This document shows, one piece after another, positions 1-5,759 of a stretch of DNA of 17,315 nt; position 1 is the first letter of the stretch; every line of letters begins with the position of its first letter. A program made the position numbers and the translations under genes. The notes beneath the pieces are model-generated. The model was given only the letters and a program-made list of their open reading frames with translations. It searched no databases and was not told where the DNA came from. The stretch is from Acetobacteraceae bacterium (GTDB taxonomy: Bacteria; Pseudomonadota; Alphaproteobacteria; Acetobacterales; Acetobacteraceae), in the NCBI GenBank assembly GCA_947478535.1, contig CANJXD010000061.1, forward strand, positions 1 to 17,315. Reading direction: 5' to 3'.

Positions 1-1
1 C

Positions 2-1291
2 GCGCACGCTGTCATAGACGTCCCCGATCAGGCCCTGCTTCGCATAGGGGAGCGCCAGCACATCCTCGACCATCGCCGCCTCGAAGAAGGCGATGATCGT
101 CTCCCGCAGCGCGGCGACATCGGCGGGCTCATGAGCCGATAGCATGATCGCGTCCGGGTGCTTTTCCGCCAGAGCGGCGCGGTGCGCGGCATCCACCCGG
201 TCCATCTTGTTCAGCACGAGGCGGGAGGGGACGACATCCGCGCCGATTTCCCGCAGCACGCTGCGGCTGACCTCGAGTTGCGCCTCATAGGTCGGGTCCG
301 AGGCATCGACCACGAACAGCAGCAGCGATGCTTCCAGCGCCTCCGTCAGCGTCGAGCGGAAGGAGGCGACGAGGTCGTGCGGCAATTGCTTGATGAAGCC
401 GACGGTGTCGGAGACCAGCACGCGCGGCCGGGTTTCCGGCTGCAGGATGCGGACGGTGGTATCGAGGGTGGCGAACAGCTTGTCCTCCACCAGCACCTGG
501 CTGCCCGTCAGCGCCCGCATGAGGGAGGATTTGCCGGCATTGGTGTAGCCGACGAGCGCCACCCGAAGCTGGTCCCGCCGCGCGGCGCGGCGATTGTCGC
601 TGTCCCGCTGCACGGCTTCGAGCTGCTCCTTCAGCTCCGCCAGGCGATCGCGGATCTTGCGGCGATCGAGGTCGAGGCTGCTTTCGCCGGCGCCCGGCCC
701 CTGCTGGCGGCCACCGCCACCGGAGGATTCGCGCATCCGCGGCGCCACGTATTTCAGCCGCGCCATCTCCACCTGGAGCTTCGCTTCGCGCGTATTGGCG
801 TGGCGGTGGAAGATTTCGACGATGACGCCGGTGCGGTCCAGCACCTCCGCGCCCGTCGCGCGCTCGAGGTTGCGGATCTGGCTCGGCGAGAGCTCGTGAT
901 CGACGATGACGAAGTCGGGCTTGCGGGTGATGGGGCTTGCTGCGGCGGCCTCCGAACCGGCGTCCTCCTCCGGCTCCTCCTCCGCATCATCCTCAGCCTC
1001 GGCTGCGCCTTCGAAGCGCAACCGGGCCTTGGATTTCGTCCCCTGGGCCATGGAGCCGATGACGCCGGTGCCGCCGGTGATCGCGGCGAGTTCCGCCAGC
1101 TTGCCGGCGCCCAGGAGGGAGCCCGCGCCGGTACCTTCCCGCCGCTGGGACAGGGTGCCCACCACCTCATAGCCCAGCGTCTTCACCAGCCGGCCCAACT
1201 CCTCAAGGCTCGCGGCATGGGCGGTATCGTCGACTTGCGGCGTCTGGATGCCGATGAGGATGGCGAGGGGGATGGGGGCTTTGGTGTCCAT
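2..1291 (-). CDS. hflX: GTPase HflX, ribosome-dissociation factor (C-terminus cut by window edge)
   Basis: HflX is a cytosolic TRAFAC-class GTPase that binds the 50S subunit and splits stalled or heat-damaged 70S ribosomes. The 430 visible residues run off the left edge of the window. Visible G motifs are G1 GYTNAGKSS (248-256), a switch region LFATLDTTVR (272-281), G3 DTVGF (295-299), G4 NKMD (361-364) and G5 SA (385-386). The N-terminal HflX domain shows SPSQIRNLE and DRTGVIVEIF, followed by a coiled coil near 208-230. A 40-45 residue acidic, Ala/Glu/Asp-rich insert (about 82-124) splits the N-terminal domain. The usual GETQLE motif reads GESSLD (203-208). I took the ATG at 1291; an in-frame GTG at 1315 would add eight residues, and neither has a good ribosome binding site. 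The gene lies downstream of sodB beyond a terminator. The identification is firm and the start is not. Confidence 0.95.
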   Translation of the reverse strand, partial: MDTKAPIPLAILIGIQTPQVDDTAHAASLEELGRLVKTLGYEVVGTLSQRREGTGAGSLLGAGKLAELAAITGGTGVIGSMAQGTKSKARLRFEGAAEAEDDAEEEPEEDAGSEAAAASPITRKPDFVIVDHELSPSQIRNLERATGAEVLDRTGVIVEIFHRHANTREAKLQVEMARLKYVAPRMRESSGGGGRQQGPGAGESSLDLDRRKIRDRLAELKEQLEAVQRDSDNRRAARRDQLRVALVGYTNAGKSSLMRALTGSQVLVEDKLFATLDTTVRILQPETRPRVLVSDTVGFIKQLPHDLVASFRSTLTEALEASLLLFVVDASDPTYEAQLEVSRSVLREIGADVVPSRLVLNKMDRVDAAHRAALAEKHPDAIMLSAHEPADVAALRETIIAFFEAAMVEDVLALPYAKQGLIGDVYDSVR

Positions 1292-1324
1292 CGGCAGGAG
1301 GTAGCACGGAACCACCCGGCCATG

Positions 1325-1353
1325 AAAAAAGGCGCCCGGTTTCCCGGGCGCCC
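1325..1353 (-). terminator. Intrinsic terminator of sodB
   Basis: On the minus strand a perfect 9-bp GC stem (arms 1344-1352 and 1331-1339, loop TTTC written on the plus strand) is followed directly by six T residues (1330-1325). This is the classical rho-independent form. It sits 28 nt after the sodB stop and 34 nt before the hflX ATG, so it should separate the two transcripts. Confidence 0.88.
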
Positions 1354-1380
1354 TTCATGGTCCCGCCGGGGCGGGGGCGA

Positions 1381-2019
1381 TCAGGCCGCCTGACCGCTGG
1401 CCAGGCCACCCTTCGCCATCAGGTCGGCGACGACGTCCCAATCGACCAGCTTGTTCAGGAAGTTGTCGAGGTAGTTCGGGCGGACGTTGCGGAAATCGAG
1501 GTAGTAGGCGTGTTCCCACACGTCGCAGCCGAGGATCGGCGTGCCTTCGCCGGTCGAGAGCGGGTTGGCGCCGTTCGGGGTCTTGGTGACCTTCAGCTTG
1601 CCGCTGGCGTCGAGGATCAGCCAGGCCCAGCCGCTGCCGAACTGCGTCACGCCGGCGGCCTTGAAAGCATCCTTGAACGCGGCGAGGCCGCCGAGGTCGC
1701 TGTCGATCTTCGCGGCCAGCGCGCCCGGCAGCTTGTCGCCGCCGCCCTTGGGCGACATCACCTGCCAGAACAGGATGTGGTTGAAGTGCTGGCCGGCCTG
1801 GTTGAGCACGGGCAGGCCGTCGGCGCCGGCCTTGCCGGCCTCGGCGCAGATCTGCTCCAGCGACTTGCCGGCGAGGCCCTTGCTCTCGACCAGGCCATTC
1901 AGCGCCGTGACATAGGCGTTGTGGTGCTTGCCATGATGGAGCTCGAGCGTCTCCTGGCACATGCCCTGGGCCGCGAGGGCGTTGGTGGAATAGGGCAGGG
2001 ACGGCAGGCTGAAGGACAT
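1381..2019 (-). CDS. sodB: Superoxide dismutase, Fe type
   Basis: This enzyme converts superoxide to oxygen and hydrogen peroxide. The protein has 212 residues, normal for the cytosolic Fe/Mn family, and no signal peptide. The expected metal ligands are present: H28 in LELHHGKHH, H81 in HFNHILFW, and D166 and H170 in DVWEHAYY. Q77, in AGQHFNH, occupies the position of the Fe-SOD glutamine, and the NGANPL segment lacks the Gln found in Mn-SODs, so Fe or cambialistic use is more likely than Mn. This metal call is inferred from family knowledge. The start at 2019 has GGGAGA about 7 nt upstream. The frame stays open to an ATG at 2121, but that extension is unrelated to the family and covers a likely promoter. 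It is transcribed alone from a region shared with the divergent gene at 2163. Confidence 0.96.
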   Translation of the reverse strand: MSFSLPSLPYSTNALAAQGMCQETLELHHGKHHNAYVTALNGLVESKGLAGKSLEQICAEAGKAGADGLPVLNQAGQHFNHILFWQVMSPKGGGDKLPGALAAKIDSDLGGLAAFKDAFKAAGVTQFGSGWAWLILDASGKLKVTKTPNGANPLSTGEGTPILGCDVWEHAYYLDFRNVRPNYLDNFLNKLVDWDVVADLMAKGGLASGQAA

Positions 2020-2092
2020 GGATTCTCTCCCGCTGAGGGTTCTTGTCGGCCGGACCCCGCCCGAAGGGTGAAGCTCCGGCGACTGGTGGAAT

Positions 2093-2121
2093 GACCTAGG
2101 CGGGGTCTGGAAAGGCGTCAA
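2093..2121 (-). promoter_or_regulatory. Candidate sigma-70-type promoter of sodB
   Basis: On the minus strand TTGACG (2121-2116) is separated by exactly 17 nt from TAGGTC (2098-2093). Transcription would start near 2086, leaving a leader of about 67 nt before the sodB ATG. The -35 is a five-of-six match and the -10 is weak. Confidence 0.5.
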
Positions 2122-2162
2122 CCACGCTTGATCCCCCGTCGCGCCGCCGTCATCACACGGTC

Positions 2163-2981
2163 ATGGCATCGCCCGCGCTTCCCCCCCTTGGCGACTTCGT
2201 GCGGACCCGGGATCCCGACCGCTTCCTGGCCGCGCTTTTCGCGCCGGCGGAACGGCGGGAGGCCTTCTTCGCCCTTATCGCCCTCAACCACGAATTGGCC
2301 AGGGCGCGGGAGGCGACGAGCGCGCCGGTCGCGGCGCTGATCCGCCTGCAATGGTGGCGGGACGCGGTCGCGGAAGCCGTCGCCGGCCAGCCGGCGCGGC
2401 GGCATGAGGTCGCGGCCCCCCTGCATGCCGCGATCCTCTCCGGCGCGCTGGACGCGGCCGACCTCAACGGGTTGATCGATGCGCGGGAGGCCGAGTCGGA
2501 GGAGGACGGCATCCCGACGCGGGAGGCCTTTGGCGCCTATCTCCGCGCTTCCGCCGGGGGCTTCGCCGTGGCCGCGGCACGGCTGTTCGGCGCTGCGGAT
2601 GCGGCGCTGCCGCTGGTGCAGCGGCTGGGTGCGCTGCACGGGCTTTCCGGTATCCTGCGCAGCGTCGCGGCGCATGCCGCGCAGGGCCGCTGCCTGTTGC
2701 CGTGCGATGCCTTGGCGGAGGCCGGGCTGACCGGCGCGCAGGTGATGGCGGAACCCGCCCTGGCCGCACCGCTGGTGGCCGCGCTGGCCGAGGAGGGCGG
2801 CGCGATGCTGGCCAGGGCGATGGCTGAGCCCTTGTCGCGCACGGCCTTGCCCGCCGTGCTGCCCTGCGTGCTGGCCCGGCGGGACCTGGCGCGCCTTGCT
2901 GCCGGCCGTGCGGTGCCGTTCCCACGCGGTTTTGGCGACAAGGCGGCGATGGCGTTTTCCGCCTTACGCGGCCGGTTCTGA
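2163..2981 (+). CDS. Squalene/phytoene synthase family protein, NDUFAF6-like
   Basis: The 272-residue all-helical protein resembles the NDUFAF6 branch of the squalene/phytoene synthase superfamily. Recognisable blocks are DPDRFLAALFAPAERREAFF (17-36), ALNHELARAREATS (about 40-53), IRLQWWRDAV (about 60-69), LIDARE (about 103-108) and the YLRASAGGF to LHGLSGILRS stretch (about 125-167). The aspartate-rich DxxxD pairs that bind Mg-diphosphate in true prenyl-coupling synthases are not evident, so catalytic isoprenoid coupling is doubtful. In mitochondria NDUFAF6 is needed for complex I assembly; the role of bacterial members is unsettled. The ATG at 2163 has no Shine-Dalgarno sequence and may be leaderless. 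A binding-protein gene follows 40 nt downstream on the same strand. Family assignment is good and function is open. Confidence 0.85.
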   Translation: MASPALPPLGDFVRTRDPDRFLAALFAPAERREAFFALIALNHELARAREATSAPVAALIRLQWWRDAVAEAVAGQPARRHEVAAPLHAAILSGALDAADLNGLIDAREAESEEDGIPTREAFGAYLRASAGGFAVAAARLFGAADAALPLVQRLGALHGLSGILRSVAAHAAQGRCLLPCDALAEAGLTGAQVMAEPALAAPLVAALAEEGGAMLARAMAEPLSRTALPAVLPCVLARRDLARLAAGRAVPFPRGFGDKAAMAFSALRGRF

Positions 2982-3021
2982 CCGTGGCAGGCTCTGTCGC
3001 AACAATCGGGAGGTCATCCGC

Positions 3022-3789
3022 ATGCCCACAACGCGCCGCCTGCTGCTCGCCGCTGGGTCGATGCTGCCCGCCCTGGCCACCCTTGGCGCCCGCGCCCAAG
3101 GCGTGACGCCGGCGATTTTCGCGGCCGGCGCCACGAAGCATGCGGTGGAGGATGTCCAGGCCGCCTTGCGCGCCGCCGGCCGCCCGGTGCCCTCCGCCAT
3201 CTTCGACACCGTGGGCGCGCTGCGGGACCGCATCCTGGCCGGGGAACGCCCGGCGGTGACGCTGCTGTCGGCCGAGGCGATCGACGCCATCCGCGCACGC
3301 GGCATCGGGGTTGGCGCGCCGGTGCTGGAAGTGGGCCGCACCGGCGTCGGCCTCGCCACGCCGGCCGGGCGCGCCCTGCCGGATATCAGAACACCGGAGG
3401 CGTTCCGGGCCGCGCTGCTCGCCGCGGGCAGCATCGCCTATGCGGACCCCGCGCGGGGAGCCACGGCCGGCCGCCATGTCGCCGCGACGATCGAGCGGCT
3501 GGGGCTGACGGAGGCGCTGCGCCCGAAGCTGCGCCTGGTGCCCTTCGGGGTGGAGGGGATCAGCATGATCGCGCGCGGCGAAGTGGACCTCGCCTTCAGC
3601 CAGGCCACCGAGATCATCGACCGCCCCGGCGTGCAACTGGTGGGGCTGCTGCCGGATGCGCTGAACCTCTGGACCGTCTATCGCGCGGCCGTCATCGCGG
3701 ATGGGGAGGATGCGCGGCAGGCGCTGGCGCTGTTCGGGACGGAAGCAGCGAAGGCGGCCTTCGCGAAGATCGGGTTCCGCGCCGGGTAG
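3022..3789 (+). CDS. ModA-like periplasmic substrate-binding protein (orphan)
   Basis: The 255-residue exported protein begins with an n-region containing TTRRLLLA and a hydrophobic stretch, then a likely cleavage site after ARA (residue 25). The RR pair makes Tat export possible, though Sec is also plausible. The mature part reads as a type 2 periplasmic binding protein of the ModA-like group (SBP_bac_11): AAGATKHAVEDV near the N-terminus, a DTVGALRDRILAGE block, PDIRTPEAFRAALLAAGSIA, then YADPARGATAGRH and QATEIID. This family binds molybdate, tungstate or other small ligands; the ligand cannot be told here. No permease or ATPase gene is in the window, so it is an orphan. The ATG at 3022 has GGGAGG at 3008-3013 with 8 nt spacing, and the upstream in-frame extension from 2896 is rejected. 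It converges on the next gene with 11 nt between stops. Confidence 0.8.
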   Translation: MPTTRRLLLAAGSMLPALATLGARAQGVTPAIFAAGATKHAVEDVQAALRAAGRPVPSAIFDTVGALRDRILAGERPAVTLLSAEAIDAIRARGIGVGAPVLEVGRTGVGLATPAGRALPDIRTPEAFRAALLAAGSIAYADPARGATAGRHVAATIERLGLTEALRPKLRLVPFGVEGISMIARGEVDLAFSQATEIIDRPGVQLVGLLPDALNLWTVYRAAVIADGEDARQALALFGTEAAKAAFAKIGFRAG

Positions 3790-3800
3790 GCCCCGCGCGC

Positions 3801-4937
3801 CTACCCATGCCGGCGCAGTTCCGGCGCCAGCAGCGGCAGCAGGTGCCCGACGCACCAGCGCTCATAGGCCAACTCATGCGTCATCGCCGCCGTGGCGTCG
3901 CCGTAATAGTGGCCGGGAAGTCCGGGGGCGAAGAAATCGAAGCCGAACAGCGTGACCTTCCGGCGCAGCAGGACGGCTACCATCAGGATGCCGAAGAAGC
4001 CCGTGGTCGGATGCTCATCGCCGAGTGCGGCCACGGCTTCCGCCAGCGGGCGCGGCACCTGGTCCGCCTCGGCTTCCACCGCCGGGTCACGCGGCCAGGT
4101 GATGCGGGTGCCGAAGGCCGGCAGGCCATCATAGGACTTGTCCCGCTGGCGCAGCGCCTCCAGGTTCCAGCGCTTCGCCTCCGCGAACAGAACCAGGTCC
4201 GTGCGGCGGCCGACATCGGCCTCAAACCCGGCGAGGTGCGGGAAATTGAAGCGCACCACCGCGTCATGCGCCTCGATCAGCGCCGCCGCGCCAGCCCTGG
4301 CGAGGCCGGAGCCATTGCCGACCAGCGCCACGTCCCGCGCCGCCGCGAGACGCGCGAGTGGTGCCGGCAGGGCTGGTCCCGAGGCTATGGCGGCTTCCAC
4401 CTCCGCCAGCAGTGCCGCGGGGTCCGGCCGGATGCCGTCTGCCAGGGCGAGTTGCACCGCGCCGGAGGCCCGGCCGAGTGGCGAGAGCACCGCCGCATGT
4501 TGCGCCCACAAAGCCTGCCTGCTGGCCTGGTCCAGCGCCTGGTCGAGCAGCAGGGAGCGGAGCAGCAGCTTGCGCCGCGCCACCTTGGCCTGGCGCGGTG
4601 GGGCTTCCGCGAAGCGTTCCAGCAGGGCGCGCAGCGCCGCAAAATCCTCCTGCCGGTTGTGCAGCCGGGCCAGGGTGTCGATGGCAAAATGCCGTGCCGG
4701 GCCAGCGCCCGGGGTTAGCAGCGCCTCGCAGGCGTTCCGCAACAGGTCGGGATGCGAGGTGGCGAGGGATTGGGCGAGCCGCCAGGCATTCGGCACGCCA
4801 CGCTTCCCCGCCGCCGCTGCCGCCGAGGCCGCCTCCGCCAGGAAGTCCACCAGCCAGGGCAGGCGCCCCGGATCCGGCAGGTCGGCGAGGGCGCGGCGGA
4901 GCGCCTGGTAGGTCGCGGGCGGCTGCACCAGGCTCAT
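3801..4937 (-). CDS. GT29-like sialyltransferase fused to an N-terminal helical domain
   Basis: The 378-residue protein has two parts. Residues 1-195 are Ala/Leu-rich helices that look like a HEAT- or TPR-type solenoid. Residues 200-365 follow the sialylmotif order of CAZy family GT29. Motif L runs from DVALVGNGSGLARAG (202-216) through VVRFNFP to GFEADVGRRTDLVLF (237-251). Motif S is HPTTGFFGILMVAVLL (309-324) followed by KVTLFGFDFF. Motif III is HYYG (343-346). Motif VS is H354-x4-E359. GT29 enzymes transfer sialic acid from CMP-sialic acid to glycans; the acceptor here is unknown. No signal peptide or membrane anchor is seen, so it should act in the cytosol. It starts 4 nt after the stop of the CMP-sugar synthetase gene, which suggests translational coupling and a shared pathway. 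The fold call is strong; enzymatic activity and sugar are inferred. Confidence 0.8.
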   Translation of the reverse strand: MSLVQPPATYQALRRALADLPDPGRLPWLVDFLAEAASAAAAAGKRGVPNAWRLAQSLATSHPDLLRNACEALLTPGAGPARHFAIDTLARLHNRQEDFAALRALLERFAEAPPRQAKVARRKLLLRSLLLDQALDQASRQALWAQHAAVLSPLGRASGAVQLALADGIRPDPAALLAEVEAAIASGPALPAPLARLAAARDVALVGNGSGLARAGAAALIEAHDAVVRFNFPHLAGFEADVGRRTDLVLFAEAKRWNLEALRQRDKSYDGLPAFGTRITWPRDPAVEAEADQVPRPLAEAVAALGDEHPTTGFFGILMVAVLLRRKVTLFGFDFFAPGLPGHYYGDATAAMTHELAYERWCVGHLLPLLAPELRRHG

Positions 4938-4941
4938 CCGC

Positions 4942-5676
4942 TTAGGCAGGGTCGAGGTGGATGTGCCGGGCGATCAGCGGCGGCCGCGGCCGCGCCTCGA
5001 TCAGCGTGCGGATGATCTCGAACCCGTCGCGGTCATCGACATCAAGCCCGGTCAGGCGCGGCAGCACGATGGGATGGATGCGGCGCCCCATGAAGGCGCC
5101 GCCCCGCGCGCGCCAGCCGGCGTGGCGGAATATCTCAAGGTTGAAGGGCTGATAGACCTTGGGGAATTCGGAGCGCCGCATCTTCGACCGCGCGGGGTCC
5201 CAGCCTTCGAGCAGGGGTTCGAGAAAGCCCTCTGCATTGATCCGGTGCATGCGGGCATCGGCCTCGCTCACCAATCGGATCGAATCGAGGTCCGGCCGCG
5301 ATGCCAGCAGGGCGATGGCCTCGGCCACGGCGGCGCTATCGCGGAAGGGGCAGGTCGGCTTCAGCCAGACCCAGAAATCGGGCAGCGGGATGCCGAGGCC
5401 GGGCAGGGTGGCGTCGAGGTCGGCGAGGATATCCTCCTCCATCGCCGTATCCCCGGCCGCCGCCGCGCCGCGCAGCCCCGGGACCTCGGCGCCGTAGCGA
5501 CGACCGATGGCGGCATAGGCTTCGCTGTCGGTGGACAGGATGACGCGATCCACAGGGATGGTCCGGGCGAAGGCGGCGGAATAGGCGAGCAGCGGATGGC
5601 CGGCGACGGGCAGGATGTTCTTGTCCGGCAACCCCTTGGAGCCGGAGCGGGCGGGGATGAGCGCATAGGCGAGCAT
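4942..5676 (-). CDS. CMP-nonulosonate (NeuA/PseF/LegF-type) cytidylyltransferase
   Basis: This 244-residue cytosolic protein belongs to the acylneuraminate cytidylyltransferase family, which joins CTP and a nonulosonic acid to give the CMP-sugar donor. The nucleotide-binding N-terminus reads ALIPARSGSKGLPDKNI (5-21). Further family landmarks are ILSTDSEAY (46-54), WLKPTCPFRD (104-113), FPKVYQPFNLEIFR (171-184) and DVDDRDGFEIIRTL (212-225), the last matching the usual metal-binding DID-type end. KdsB, the Kdo enzyme, has a different N-terminal motif, so it is less likely. Which sugar is used (Neu5Ac, pseudaminic or legionaminic acid) cannot be read from the sequence. The ATG at 5676 is chosen because GGAGGAG stands 6-7 nt upstream; an ATG at 5706 would add ten unrelated residues. 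It follows uvrA by 83 nt and is coupled to the GT29-like gene downstream. Confidence 0.87.
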   Translation of the reverse strand: MLAYALIPARSGSKGLPDKNILPVAGHPLLAYSAAFARTIPVDRVILSTDSEAYAAIGRRYGAEVPGLRGAAAAGDTAMEEDILADLDATLPGLGIPLPDFWVWLKPTCPFRDSAAVAEAIALLASRPDLDSIRLVSEADARMHRINAEGFLEPLLEGWDPARSKMRRSEFPKVYQPFNLEIFRHAGWRARGGAFMGRRIHPIVLPRLTGLDVDDRDGFEIIRTLIEARPRPPLIARHIHLDPA

Positions 5677-5759
5677 GACGTCTCCTCCGCGGGGCGCTGC
5701 GTTCACGCTCCCACGCCGGCAATTCCACCACGTCCGGGCGCGCCGCGAAATGCGCCGTG

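Noticed and set aside
158..1393. A 411-codon plus-strand frame over hflX
   Set aside because: The minus-strand frame encodes an unmistakable HflX with all G motifs; the plus-strand frame is its shadow.
2020..2121. 34-residue N-terminal extension of the superoxide dismutase
   Set aside because: It is unlike the family, does not look like a signal peptide, and covers a -35/-10 pair; the internal ATG at 2019 has a good ribosome binding site.
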